64,000 nt of DNA from Climacteris rufus (taxonomy: Eukaryota > Chordata > Aves > Passeriformes > Climacteridae): the NCBI GenBank assembly GCA_013398175.1, contig VZRZ01002098.1, positions 238,369 through 302,368 of the forward strand, written 5' to 3'. Each line of letters starts with the position of its first letter. The first letter of the stretch is position 1. The position numbers and the translations under genes were made by a program. This document shows, piece after piece, positions 50,865 through 63,450 of the stretch. A model generated the notes under the pieces. The model saw only the letters and a list, made by a program, of their open reading frames with translations, was not told the DNA's origin and ran no database searches.

Positions 50865-51260
50865 TGCTCTAAGTTCGGTTGGGTGTGGTGTCCCCGGTGC
50901 CGACAGGGACGTGAGTCGCTGCCTTGCAGCCTCTGGGACTGCGCTCAGGGCTGGGAGCTCCTGCCCCGGGAGGAAGGCCGGGAAGAGCCCGCATTCAGCC
51001 TCCGAGCGCTCTTGCTCCTTCTGCTTCTCTCTCTCTTTAAAAGAACATCTTGTCTCACCGTGTCTTACAACAAATGTAAGGCAAATAATCTGCGAAATCG
51101 ATCGAAGTAGACGACAATGCGATGTGATTTTTGCGTGATGAACGGCCTGGTCCCTCCGAGCGGATCAGTAGGCTGGGTGACAGGGCCATCTGCTGGCAGA
51201 GCGACTCCCACGGCAGCCCTGTCCATTCTGCTGGGAACGGCTCTGCTGCTGGCGGCGGTT
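50865..51260. promoter_or_regulatory. Orphan GC/CpG-richer island upstream of CHRNA9
   Basis: A GC- and CpG-rich block stands out against AT-rich flanks about 2.6-3 kb before the CHRNA9 start codon. Three overlapping frames are open across it, as expected for GC-rich DNA. One of them (51117-51431) has a hydrophobic ILLGTALLLAAV run but no known family. It could be an alternative promoter, a first exon of a non-coding transcript, or an old insertion. Confidence 0.3.
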
Positions 51261-51431
51261 AACGGCTCATTCCAACTTCCAAACACCCCTGACTCTTCGG
51301 AAATTGTCTTTGTAAGCGCCTTCGGATTTTGTATTAATTTCTGGCTTGGTAGCAGAACATTTTACTGTAAAGAAATAAAACTCTTTAACCGCAAATTTAA
51401 GCTCCATTCAAAAGTTAAATGGGATGTTTGA

Positions 51432-53600
51432 TCTGGGAGTGGTATTGCCATAGATTATGTCAAAATTTACAACTGTATTCTGAGGAAGTGTGGGTTTGTA
51501 GATGAATCTCTCAGATCAATGAGAAACGATTAATGTTAATGCTTGCTCTGTAGACACAAAATGTCCCTACAGTAGGGATATTTTGATTAGAAATACAAAT
51601 CAGATTTCTTGCGAACAGACATAAAGGAGCCAAATGGTCTGTCAAACCATGATTGTTAAACTTCTTGTGTCTTCAATATTGAAAAGGATTTGTATGTATT
51701 TTAGTTTTATTTTGCAAGAACTGTGCAGTCAATGCAGCATCTCAAACATAACAAGCATGTCCAATATATGTGTACTCATGTTTACCTGTCTATATGTACA
51801 ATGTGATGACTGAAAATACTATAGGTTATAACTGAGAGATGTATCCCTTTGCAAGTTTATAATTAATATCATGGAATTGTCTGCACGTGTAAGAATAAAT
51901 TGAGTAAACAACATGTAAACATGCTTTATGGTTTTGTCTTTCCCGAACCTGCACTTTTCCTTCAAGCAGACTTTGTTAGAATAACAAAGAGTGCAGGTTT
52001 CTTTAATATATGTGATTGTATGCGAATTAAGTTACATCAGTCCACACTGCTTGACAAGTGTGCATTGCTGGTGTAACAGGTCACACGGTTGTCTCAAGCC
52101 TGTGGTAAAGCAAGGCTAGTCCTGGTTCCAGTACTCCTTATAGCAGCTCACTTAAAGCAATATCCCTGATCACTCTTGTAGTTACAGTAAGAGATGTTAA
52201 GCAGTAGCTACTTGCTGACAGAATGGCAATGTACTGTAGACTAAAGTTATCCCCTGACAATGCACTGATCTGGCTGTATCTGAAAATCTTTTGTCATTTG
52301 TCTCCAATTTTTGTTGTCTCTAGCGGAATGTACCTTCATCCCACAGAGAAAGCAGGTTATTACATGCTGCCTAGGGGCTGTTCTGACCTTTTTGACTTCT
52401 AAACTGTTTTCCACACTTTTCCCCTTTTACAATTCAGCAAATTAAATGATGGAGGTGGATTTCATTACAAGTGCTTTGACCGAAATTATTTATTGCTTAC
52501 TTAGTAAACCTGACCATAAATGTAATTGATTTATAAATCCCACAAAAGCATAAACATTAGCCAGTGACTGTCTGGAGTGCTACTAAATAGCAATTATGTG
52601 TATGGAGGGACGACCTTTCTTCCAGCCAAAAGACTACGCAAGAATAAAGCAACCTGTATTTTATGTTTTCTGCGGATCAGGACTATTTTGGACCAATTTT
52701 TTTTTTTTCCTGGTAGTTCATTCTATATTTTTCACTTTCTGTTTTAGTGACTGTTTTCTGTTATCTGTTCTAAAAGGATGGCAAAATGGACTGCAGTATA
52801 TCAGGAAAGATGGATTGGACTGTGGAAAGGAGGAAGTAATCTCTTCTTGTCTGAGAAACTTGAAAGAAAATGTCTGTGGTACTAGGAAACTAACTTGACA
52901 ACATGAGTAATATAGATAGAGCTCATGAAATTCTGACCATTGGGGTGAAATGGAAGGCCAGATGAGGTATTGTTTCATATTTATATTTTTCTCCTGAAAC
53001 TCTTTTGGCTAATTATAAGGCCTGTCCAGTAACTGTAATTTTTTTGTAAAATGTTGTAAAATTCACCTAGGAAAAAGTGTACTGTATAAAGGAAACGACA
53101 TTTTTTTCTGCAAAGTCCAATTTTGCTCCTGATTTACTGTGCTGAGTACTGGTCTCCAAGTTGTCTGCACCCACTGAAGTTCTTGTTTGCACAGTGATAC
53201 TGGGCTACTGCAAATATTGCATGTGTTGTCTCACTTTGGTGCAACTGCATCTCTTCCTGTGGCAACACTTCGGTAATGAAAACATTGTTTCGTCATCATG
53301 GAAGTAAATTAGTTGTGGCTGTGTGTTTTGGGGTTTTTTTTCTGTGTGATACTGGATGTGTGATGTACAGTGTAACTTTACCTGTTAATGTACTGAGTCA
53401 GATCCCTTTTTTGTGAGGGACCACAAGTTCCATAGAACTGGTTCTGAGCAGGCTAATGCAGAATATATGTGCAGTAAGATATGGCCCACCATTAACTGTA
53501 AAATGATTTGTCATGAATTGGACGAAATCTCACACCTGTAGTAAAAAACACAATGGAATACAATTTTCGTACTGATACCCAATCTGTTGGTTTTGTGTCT
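51432..53600. other. Non-coding DNA upstream of CHRNA9
   Basis: AT-rich, no gene recognised. Only chance frames such as 52596-52898. Confidence 0.4.
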
Positions 53601-53604
53601 CAGC

Positions 53605-53859
53605 ATTGTCTCGAGAGCAGGCAGCGCTCAGGTTACCGAGGGGGGAGCGTTCAGCAGAGCCGCAGGCGGTGGCAGGACAAAGCCCGGCGGTCGCTGTAGC
53701 GCTCACAGCTGCTGAGGGAGACCGAGCTGCTGCTGGTAGCGCAGCGCTGTGGCGGCATCTTTATGCTGCTGTGCCAATTGATTTACTTTTTTGAAAAGTT
53801 TTGGATGGTGATAAACAGTTTTGTGCCCTTGGGTGAACAGTTTTATTTAAGGTCCAGAA
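53605..53859 (+). promoter_or_regulatory. CHRNA9: CHRNA9 proximal promoter / 5' UTR region
   Basis: A GC- and CpG-richer stretch (about 53605-53765) directly precedes the CHRNA9 start codon. The frame that crosses it (53606-53794) is a composition artefact. No transcription start can be fixed from sequence. Confidence 0.4.
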
Positions 53860-53929
53860 ATGAAGATAAAGAGCCTCTCCTCCTTTTCCGTCTCTCTGTG
53901 GTTGCTGTTCACAGCAGTGATACTCGAAG
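53860..53929 (+). CDS. CHRNA9: CHRNA9 exon 1 (signal peptide)
   Basis: 70 bases encoding residues 1-23 plus one base of codon 24, ending at cgaag|gtgaga. The product is a hydrophobic signal peptide with a Lys-containing N-terminus. Chosen because it is the only ATG with a signal-like peptide and a phase-1 donor upstream of exon 2. Confidence 0.85.
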
Positions 53930-56900
53930 GTGAGAATACTGCTTGCTAGCTAATGTTGCACTGAGGTTCATTTTACTCAGAGAGGGTCTTGTGACCTGAT
54001 GTACCCTACATGGCTGAGCCCCGGAAGTATTTAATCTGTTTAGTTTTACTTGGTCTCATTGATGCATAGACAAAATTGTCATGTACGACCAGAATTTCAA
54101 TGCTCTTCGGGAAGCTTTGGTTTGTTAGGATGTCTTCTTAGTCAGGAAGATTTGCTTTGAATTCTGCTTAGTCCAGGAAGTCAGTGTGAATCACCAGAGA
54201 GAGATGTACTCCAAAGCACTTGTTCCCTACACAGTGCCACCTGGCACTTGCGCAAGGCTTGTGTGTGTGAGAGGCTGAAATGCTGAGGTGTTAATGACTC
54301 AAACAATCGGCCATTTGCAAAAGCAGCGGGTGCTTTGTTGAGGCGGGATTTGCACCCCACAACCGAAGGGGAGTAGGATAGTTTGGGGACGTGTCTGATC
54401 TGCATCAGAACAGCCCAGGTGCAGAGGGGACGAGCACCCATCACCAGACATCACCACGGCAAACCAACCTTTGTTTAGCAACAACCTGAGTTTTGGACCA
54501 GATAAGCGAGAAGACCGATGAGAAGCAAATTCCGTGAGATGGGATAATGCTTTTTATCACGTGTAGTGATATCTGTCTTCTCCATTTTCTACTCTTATCT
54601 TCTCTTTCTTTTTCTTGTGCATTTTTTCAGTGTAATCTTTATGCTTTTATATGGTTTAATTTCTGTAGATAATAAACCAATATGGCTCCGAGCCTCCTTC
54701 CCGTTGTTGGAAGTTATATCACTTAAAATTTTTTTTTTGTAATTTTAGTCAGGAGTTTGTTCGCCTTTGCTCAGGGGGAGGGGAATTGAAGTTTCTCTTC
54801 AAAAGACTCTGTTCACCGGGTGAGGCCTGATGAGTTTAACATCTACAGATTGGGAGTAGCCAGAAGATACACAGGAAATAAACAAACATTAACGAACATT
54901 ACCCCCTGGTGCAGTCGGAGACACCTGGTCTGGAAAAAGATTGATAAGAGAATCAATGAGGAACAAATTATCATCGAAGGTGAAGGGATCGATAACCAAG
55001 AGAAGGTCGACTACTACGAATGGTGTAATTTAAGACCAATGAATGTGAATTTCTTTGAGTTTTTATGTATAAATAGGTGAAAAGTCTGGTAAAGAACCAT
55101 GTATGGAATGATTCTCACTGCACAACCCAGGCATGTGCGGATGAAATAATTTCTATTGCACATCCTGGCCAGAATAACATCATGGCCAAAATAAAGTAAT
55201 GCCTAATTCTCTAACACTGAAAAGATGTCGCTGGAGAGTTTCTGTTTTTCCAATAGTTTTTGTGATACCATTACAAGCAAAATGTTCTAAAATAAACCTG
55301 CCACACATAAATATATGTATTTATACATAACCAGTCATTTAGTGTCGTTTCACTCTAATCCATCCCAAGGGATCTATGAATAAGAATCTCAGTTACCCTC
55401 AGTTAGCCTTCAGGTGTGGGTTGCAACAGAGTGATCCTGCTGTCCTTGCCCTTTGCTTGCAGAAATTTGTGAATCTATATAAAGACGATACAGAGGCTGC
55501 CTAGAGAAACTGTGATGTACAAAACAGCATGGAACAGCAAAAGTGTCATTTAAAACCTCAAGTTTCAGTGAATTATCCTTAGTATCTAAGTCTGGATAGC
55601 AAGAAGCATCTCCAAATACATGGTATGGAAAAGATGTTGGTGCAAAGATGTATTCACACATCATGCAATTGCCAACTTGTGAAGAAAAGCAGCTCAGACT
55701 TTTTACAGGTGGTAGTTTAAAAAGAAAAGTACCAAATTCTGAAAGTAGCAGGAATCTCACCAGTGCTGCATCTGGGGAGATACCAAAGCCATTAGGCTGG
55801 GAGCAAGTGTGATTTCAGACTTTGCTGACTGCAAGTCAGTAACCTCTGCCTATGAAAGACATTGGTAAAATAAAAGTAATCATATTTTACCTTCAAAAAA
55901 TGTAGGAATCACCGTATACAGTTTTTTTTTTTCAGTGGGTGTGAAAAGCTTAAGCGAGCTATTCATTTACTCCAGGTGAATGCTGTCTTTATTTGAATAG
56001 CTTCATCAGGTGTACTTCTGTATCTGAATTAATTATATTCTACAGTATATGAATGATAAATATATTTATAGCAAATACTGCTTGAAGCAGTAGAAAGGCG
56101 ATGTTTCCTGATGTTTCTCCGTGCTTAATCTAATGTACTGAACAAGACTATGTTATCTAGCTGTAGAATCAGCCAAAGGAAAATATGCTCACATGCTGTT
56201 TAACGAACTGTTTGAAGACTACTCCAATGCTCTAAGACCAGTGGAAGACACAGATAAAGTACTGAATGTCACCCTTCAGATCACATTGTCCCAAATTAAA
56301 GATATGGTGAGTAAAAGCATAGTTGTGTTTTTCTAAAAATATGCAGAAATATACTAGGCGTAAGCCTTTTGTTTGGAGCAGGAAAAGCAGCCTTCATTTC
56401 GTTGTGACAACTTCTGCAATGCTTCTTCACGGGCAGGGGCAGCGCGGGGGTGAGGAGGTGTGGGGTGTGTCCTCTTCTCCAGTTTTTTGTAGATCATTAT
56501 CTGCTTGCAACACTTAAGACTTCCATTATAAGTCTGGAAACATAGAGCTGCTGATTTTTAAAGGTTTCTTTTGTAGTTAGGTGTTGGTATTGCACCCTCC
56601 AGGCAACTTCTGCCGAGTTTTAAATACAGCAAATGCTTTTTCTAAGATGCAATTAATTTCTACATAAAATCCCTAAAATTAGCCTTCCGTAATTTTTATA
56701 AATATGGTTCTGCTAGATATACTTTTAAGGCAAAAGAAAATGTGTCTGGAAGGAGAAGGGAAGATTATTTTTGTGACTTCTGAATTACAAATTCAAGGCC
56801 TCACCAAGTGTTCAAAGAATTTCTTAGCCTGAATCTGTTAGCTGTTTGGTGTTCTGAAGCTCACAAAAGGAAATTCTGAAGATACTGGGAGCCTTAGACA

Positions 56901-59900
56901 CTGTCATTAAAACTAGAGAGAGTGCTGAGGGAAGAAGGTTTGGACAAGTGAAAGTCCAAAACAGTGGCACTACATCAAAGCTTTATCACAAATGCTGTCT
57001 GCATCTAAGATGTGATTTTGTCACCTTCAGCTAGAAATATTTGTATGTTTTTATGCAGGATGAAAGGAACCAAATTTTGTCAGCTTACTTATGGATTCGA
57101 CAAAGCTGGTATGATGCATACCTCAGATGGGACAAAGATAAATATGATGGGTTGGATTCTATCAGGATTCCAAGCAATTTGGTTTGGAGACCAGATATTG
57201 TCCTATATAACAAGTGAGTATGGCTGGAGAAAATCAGCTTGCATATTTGAGGGAGGGAGGGGGTTAAAAGATCAACTGGCCCACAGAGCCTGAACTTTCA
57301 TCACTTTACCTTACCTTAGAAAAGGGTATGTTTGTTGTCTTAACATTCGTTGTTGATAATCTAAATATTTTGCAATAAAGCTACAGACAAGATCTGAAAA
57401 TTATTCTACACAACAAAGTTATTCTAAATTTCTCTGCACTGGGAATTAAATATCCTGGCTGTCTGAGGTGCTTTCTGCTAAGGGTCCTAGAGAGCTCTGG
57501 AAGATTGTTCACAAAAAAGTGGTGCTTAAAGGCTGCACTCACTCCTGGTCTCTCTCCTCAGCCAGTAATGACCAGCAGATTGTTTCCATCTTTTAATGGA
57601 CTTTTATTCTACTGTATCCTGCTTGAGGTCAAGTTTGAAGAAACTATTGTCAACAAATACAACATAATTTAGCAGCACTAATGTTTGGCATTCATGGTCA
57701 CTCATACCTGTAAATAATAGTTAATAGTAAGTTCCTACTAAAATTCAGTGTAAATATGATTTCAGAAGCATGCTTTTTATAGTGTGCCCCCCTTCTCAGG
57801 CCCACACTCTTGAATTGTTGTCTGTCAATCCTGATTGTAATTTTTCTGTCTTCTAGGGCTGATGATGACTTTTCAGAACCCGTAAATACTAATGTAGTGC
57901 TGAGATATGATGGAAAAATCACTTGGGATGCACCTGCTATCACTAAGAGCTCATGTGTAGTGGATGTGTCCTATTTTCCTTTTGACAGCCAGCAGTGCAA
58001 CCTTACCTTTGGGTCCTGGACCTATAATGGTAATCAAGTAGACATCATCAATTCTCTTGATAGTGGTGACCTCTCTGACTTCATAGAAGATGTGGAATGG
58101 GAGATTCATGGTATGCCAGCAGTTAAGAATGTTATCACTTACGGCTGCTGCTCTGAGCCTTACCCAGATGTGACTTTCACGCTGATTTTGAAAAGGAAGT
58201 CCTCTTTCTACATATTTAATCTGTTGCTTCCTTGCATTTTGATCTCTTTCCTGGCCCCACTGGGATTCTATCTCCCTGCAGACTCGGGTGAGAAAGTGTC
58301 TCTGGGTGTTACAGTTCTTCTTGCTCTGACTGTGTTCCAGCTGATGGTTGCAGAGATCATGCCTCCATCTGAAAACGTGCCTTTGATAGGTGAGCTTTAC
58401 ATGCTTTGTCTTTGAGCATGACATAGTAATAGCAGGGCTGTATGTCAAGGAATCTGTATGTAATTTGTGGCTTCTGGGAAGATAAATTTGCTACATTTTT
58501 GAAACATAGTGAAGTACTGGAAATGTGTGTGGAATTTGTACAGGTACGCTGCAGTTTTTTAAAGTTATTTTGTGTTTATTTTAAATTATACATTATCTAG
58601 CTATTTTATATTTATTTGTTAAATATAGTTAGATATTTAGAATTATGGTATCACATCTTGAAATAAAGCTAGTAAAGGAAAACAATTTTAGAACTAACAC
58701 ATGAAGTGTAATCAAGAGCTATAAGCAAAAGGTCAGGCTGTTTCAAGATATGTTTCTGTCAGATCCAGATGGTTGGATAGCCTGGCTGGCATACTCACAG
58801 TTGACTTAATATCTGACAATTGCTACATTGAATTGTAATTCCTGGAAATCCACTATGCTGAAATTTAATTTATGTCTAAGGGTTCAGAAGAGTTCATGTG
58901 TAATGAAAGGTACCTAACTTCAGTCTGTTTTCTCTGTTCCCACACTCTCCCTTGCCCTCCTTTCCAAGTTCCTTGAAACTGGGCTAACATCACACTTGTC
59001 TGTGGCAATCCTGTGTCATTGCTGTCAGCCTTTCCTTTTGCTGCAGAGGCTGCAGGGCAGCAGAGCAGGGCTGGGAGCTGCCTCTCTGCACAGGTTGGTT
59101 GGGTGGTCAGCTGTGTGCTTCAGTTGCCAAAAGCAAGGGCAGAGGAGCACAGCTTGTGTTCACTGCAGCTCCGTGCTCTGACCTCTGAGCTGGCAGCACA
59201 CCAGTTGTGGATACCAGCAAGGTCTGGATATTCACTGACCTGTGTGGGAGTGAAGGCATGGATGGGGTGCACCAATAGCTCCAACAAAACATTATCATCT
59301 CTTTTGCTAAAACATTGGCAAGTGGGATTTCCAAGGTGCCACATGAAGCAATTGGCATGGGGATTTTGCAGACACTAGGAAAAGAGCAAGGGTCTTGACA
59401 AGCATTTTTGAGCTGCTTTTTGAATTGGTATGTTTCAAGAAATCAGAACTTTTGGCTTGCAAATATTTACCATGTAATACAGTAGTCACTTACTCGTCTG
59501 ATAAAGACATGCCAGTAATGAGTATAAGATTTCATTTTAGTGGCTTTCATCTTTGTTTTTAAATGGTAAATTGTGATCTAAGAGAATTGGGGTGATTAAA
59601 AATTTGTTTCACGTGCATTTATGCTTAACACTATGTTGTCACACTCATACTTCTCATTGAATTTTTTTATTAGGGCAGCATCATTAATATGATTTTCTTT
59701 TGTGTTCCAGGAAAGTACTACATAGCAACTATGACCATGATCACAGCTTCTACTGCCTTGACCATCATTATAATGAATCTCCATCATTGTGGCTCAGAAG
59801 CAAAGCCTGTTCCACAATGGGCCAAGGTGGTTATTTTGGACTATATGTCAAAAATCTTTTTTGTTTATGATGTGGGTGAAAATTGCACAAGTCCAAAAAG

Positions 59901-60267
59901 AGAGAAGGAAGAAGAACGTAAGTTAGAGGGGGATGATGGGTGTCAGAGGAGGCACAAAGAGGTAAGGAGTCCTCTTTCCAATAGGAGTGATGACTGTAAT
60001 CTTAAGCAGAAGCTCAATGGAAATTGGAATAAAAGCTATGGAGTTCATGGTGAAAATGTCAGGGAGACTGCTAATTGCTGTTCCTGTTATAAAATACTGA
60101 TTAAAAATATCGAGTATATTGCTAATTGTGTTAGAGACCATAAAGCAAACCGGGCCAAAGGAATTGAGTGGAAAAAAGTTGCAAAAGTGATGGACAGGTT
60201 TTTCATGTGGATTTTCTTTATCATGGTGTTTTTTATGAGTGTGCTGATTATTGGGAAAGCAGCTTAA
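53860..60267 (+). CDS. CHRNA9: Nicotinic acetylcholine receptor subunit alpha-9
   Basis: Five coding exons: 53860-53929, 56161-56306, 57059-57213, 57857-58389, 59711-60267. All introns have GT/AG ends and the junction phases (1, 0, 2, 1) join into 486 residues. The subunit forms acetylcholine-gated, calcium-permeable channels, with alpha-10, that carry efferent inhibition of cochlear and vestibular hair cells. Landmarks are a signal peptide (about 1-27), an N-glycosylation site NVT at 59, and the Cys loop C157-C171 (13 residues between). The vicinal cysteine pair C221-C222 marks an alpha subunit. M1 is at about 241-263, the pore-lining M2 at about 268-290 (GEKVSLGVTVLLALTVFQLM), and M3 at about 303-322. 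A long cytoplasmic loop and M4 (about 465-483) follow. The M3-M4 loop is highly charged and the least conserved part. The gene lies downstream of RHOH in the same orientation, as on human 4p14. Identification is firm. Confidence 0.96.
53930..56160 (+). other. CHRNA9: CHRNA9 intron 1
   Basis: 2.2-kb intron with gtgaga and ttatctag ends. It contains the LTR-like element at about 54739-55254 and perhaps a second, older one before it. Confidence 0.8.
54739..55254 (+). mobile_element. LTR-like element in CHRNA9 intron 1
   Basis: A block with CpGs unlike the flanking intron carries, in LTR order, a TATA box (tataaata, 55068-55075) and aataaa (55190-55195) followed by about 60 bases. It also holds an 87-residue frame (54820-55080) that is open by composition and matches no gene I know. 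I recognise the overall layout as an avian retroviral solo LTR. The limits are uncertain because the left flank is a T-run, and no clear target duplication is visible. Confidence 0.55.
56161..56306 (+). CDS. CHRNA9: CHRNA9 exon 2
   Basis: 146 bases encoding residues 24-72, the mature N-terminal helix and first strands (YSNALRPVEDTDKVLNVTLQ). The donor is gatatg|gtgagt. Confidence 0.93.
57059..57213 (+). CDS. CHRNA9: CHRNA9 exon 3
   Basis: 155 bases after a tttatgcag acceptor, encoding residues 73-123. It includes the aromatic loop-D region (SAYLWIRQSWYDAYLRWD) and the WRPDIVLYN motif conserved across nicotinic subunits. Confidence 0.95.
57857..58389 (+). CDS. CHRNA9: CHRNA9 exon 4
   Basis: 533 bases encoding residues 124-302: Trp147 of ligand loop B, the Cys loop, the paired cysteines of loop C, M1 and M2. 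The large fused exon carries most of the ligand site and the pore. Confidence 0.97.
59711..60267 (+). CDS. CHRNA9: CHRNA9 exon 5
   Basis: 557 bases after ttgtgttccag, encoding residues 302-486: M3, the cytoplasmic loop rich in Lys/Glu/Asn, the amphipathic helix before M4, M4, and a very short extracellular tail GKAA. Confidence 0.97.
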
Positions 60268-60375
60268 CTGAAAATGAACATATTCTTTTTGTAAATCTGT
60301 ATATTCTGGGTAGTTTGTTTCGGCTGAGTTCCGTGACAGGGGTGCTTTTGAGATCTTTGTCTTGTATTCTGTAAC

Positions 60376-60381
60376 AATAAA
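60376..60381 (+). terminator. CHRNA9: CHRNA9 polyadenylation signal
   Basis: Canonical aataaa about 110 bases after the stop codon. Confidence 0.65.
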
Positions 60382-60399
60382 CAAATTGATTCTGTAGGC

Positions 60400-63225
60400 T
60401 GTGAGAGTGAGTTCAGACATTGCATAACTGAGGACTTTGTTGGTGACTGTCCTTGCCTTTTGGTATGGGTGTGCTGATGAGGCTGCAGGATAAGCACTCT
60501 TTGTGCGTTCTACCTTAGTGGGTGGTGGCCATGACTTCAGGCTGACTGGGCCAGAGCATTGCAGCAGTGAAGCAGTCAGCCTAGCAGGGTTCACAAGGCT
60601 GCATCTCTCTACCTTGTAGTGTGATCAGCCCTTTCTCTCTTCCAGGGAGGAAAAAAAGTGTATTTGTGATATGGTGGCATTTTCTGGAGATTATCCCTTC
60701 ACGGCATTGCCTTTTTTCCTTTTTTTTTTTTAGCTTGTCTTGCAAACTCACATTTTTTGTTACGGCTCACTGATCACTGTTCCTATCATTTCATAGGCTC
60801 TACATGTCTATCTGCTATGCCTTTAGCTTCTAATACAGTTGAGGTTGCTGGGTATGATCTTACTCTTTATCATTTTCTGCTGCTGAATATTTGTGTATTG
60901 TTACCGTGGCTCCAGGAAGACAGATTCCCAGGGTTTCTTCCTCACTGAGTCAGAGGTCTTCTCTTCAATTCTTTCTGTTGAGCCTAATAATAGGAAGAAT
61001 TTTCCTGTCCTTCCTACATGTCTCATTGCCCTGAGCATTTGTGCAAGATGTGCCTTTAAATGCTAATGCTACTTGAGACTGCTAAAATAGGAGGCCGTGA
61101 CTTTTGTCTTGGCTCATTCTATTTACCTTCACCAGTGTTCACCCCTGGTGTCCCTTGTCTACCCTTACATGCTCTTTGATACTTAAATTTTAAACAGTTT
61201 ACATGAATGCCAAGGTTATTCTGTGGATTACTTAGCACAAAATCATGATCTTGCAGACTCATTAAAGTAGTGCCATAATCAACACTCCTTGCTCAACACC
61301 TTAGTACTTACATGTATGGGAATTTGTTTGTTGCTGACAACACCAAAATCCCCTCTTCTGTGTGTTAATTTCTGTTAACTCTCTCAGACTGATAGAGCTC
61401 TGGAGAAGGTGTCTTGCAGAACCCCGGGCATGCCCATGGCAAGGAAATTGCTTTTGCAAAGCACTCTGAACTTTGAAACCATGATATTCTAGATGCAGTG
61501 GGAGAGGCAGAATGGCACTGTAATGGATCCCAGTCAAAAGTTCATGAGATAAAACTCATTTTCATAATTGTTGCAGTTAATAGGAGCATACCTGTGAATC
61601 AGTAACTTCAGAGCAAGGAGTTAAACTGATAAAGTGATGCAGTTGTTATGCCCAAATTTATTGGACGAAAGGGAATTGTTCTTTTTATTATGATGATGTA
61701 AATGATGCATTGAATTGCTAATGGCAGGTTTTCTTTTGTGTGGAATAATTAACACTGTAAACTTATCTGGATTCTCATACATAATGCAAGCCTTAAAGTC
61801 CAGGTTTTAATGTAAAGCTAAACTGGGTGCCTAGCCAAGAATAAACTCAGTATATGGAAAAAGTCTGAAGTGTGTTCCATGTGCATTATCAGTTCCCACT
61901 CAACCAGGGTAACTTTGAGTAGCTTCTTTAGAAGACAAGCTGTTGATTTTCATTCACTGTGCAGAAAAATGGTTGCATCCATTTGCCACGTAGTTCAGGG
62001 TTTGGCACTTACACTGCCTGCTTCAGGAAACTGGTTTGCTGTTTGTTGTGGAAAAAATTCTTGTCTGTAAACCTGAGGGAGTAATGTATTTAAAGATAAG
62101 GATAAAATATTCGGAACATGACTCTTCAGCATGGAAAACTGATGACCAAGGGTTTATTTAAGGGTTATGACTTACTGCATAATGACTTACTGTTCATGGT
62201 CTCTTACAATATAGAAACGGGGTACAGGAAAAGTACACAATGTGTGGCAGTGGAGGAGTCTGTACAACATGTGAGAAGGCTGAGGAACTCTTTGCAACAC
62301 GATTGGTGAATGCCAAAACATTATATGTATTCAAAGACTTAGAGGAAAAAATAGAAGATAAATCTATTGGCATGCTTCTAAATACAGTCACCAAGTGTTA
62401 AAAAAAGGAATATTTTAAGGATTCATGACTGTGTGTTCTTCAGTGCTCTTCATCCCGCTGGTGGCACCCACTGGAGACAGCTTCAAGGTTTAGGCAGCTC
62501 TTTAGTCTGGCTCAAAATATCTTTCTCACAATTTCAGATTGTGTCCATGTCATTCTATTCAAAACAAACTGCTGCAGATGTGGGCTTCCCATGCGTAAGA
62601 GAAAGCTTGCAATCACAGGTGGATCATGGGCCTCTATCATGCTGGTGCTTTTCAGTACTCTGCATGCTTGGATGATGATGTTGAAATCATACTTTGCATT
62701 TTCCTAGTATTTTTTATGTGAAGATGTGATGGTATTAAGGAAATATCTTCCTTACAAGAATGTGATTTGAAAAACAGTCCTAGCTATTTGAACCTATTAA
62801 CTATTCAATTTGCTTTTTAATTGTTATCCTTTTCTTTGGACCACCAGACATTCTCAAGTGGTTTTTTTTTTCCCCTTTATTTATATGTGGTGATTTTTTG
62901 TGATCTTGTAATAAAATCTTTTCCATTTTTAGTTCATAAGAGTCCTGGATTTGATAAAGATTGTGAGCAGCAGATGATGTGTGCCAGTAGAAGCTGGTCC
63001 CTGAACTCTTGTGATGCTAGGACCCTCAAGTCACATCTTTGGCCTTGATCATCTTCCGGGATAAAAAACATTAAGTGACACTGCATGGCCATGATTCTGG
63101 TGACAAGGCTGATGCAAGGCCCCTGCTACTGCTACACAAGGGCTACCTGGTTTAAAGCTAGCTCAGGGGTTTCTAACTAAACTGTAGCAACAGTAGCTTA
63201 GGTGGCTCTCCAAGGTCTTAATGTT
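60400..63225. other. Intergenic DNA downstream of CHRNA9
   Basis: No gene recognised. Short AT-rich frames only. The expected next gene by human order (RBM47) is not visible here. Confidence 0.4.
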
Positions 63226-63450
63226 TGTAGAATCACGGAATCATTTAGGTTGGAAAAGACCTCTGAGATCATCGAGTCCAACCTTTGGCTGATCACCAAC
63301 CTTGTCAACTAGAGCATGGCACCAAGTGTCATGTCCAGTCATTTCTTGAACACTCCAGAGATGGTGACTTCATGGCAGTTCATTCCAATGCTTGACAACC
63401 CTTTCCATGAAGAAATTTCATCAAGAAGAAACTCTCTAAATCAACCTTGT
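63226..63450 (-). mobile_element. CR1-type LINE 3' fragment
   Basis: Begins gtagaatcacggaatcatttaggttggaaaagacctctgagatcatcgagtccaacc-like sequence, the inverted CR1 3' end, and continues through ccatgaagaaattt-type sequence before similarity fades near 63450. 5'-truncated, non-coding. Confidence 0.9.

Noticed and set aside
51117..51431. 104-residue frame with a hydrophobic segment
   Set aside because: No family match, no splice partner, and located in a GC-rich block with several open frames.
57951..58448. 165-residue frame antisense to CHRNA9 exon 4
   Set aside because: Same reason: opposite strand of a strongly conserved exon.
59923..60594. 223-residue frame antisense to CHRNA9 exon 5
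   Set aside because: It mirrors the coding exon and its 3' UTR; composition artefact.
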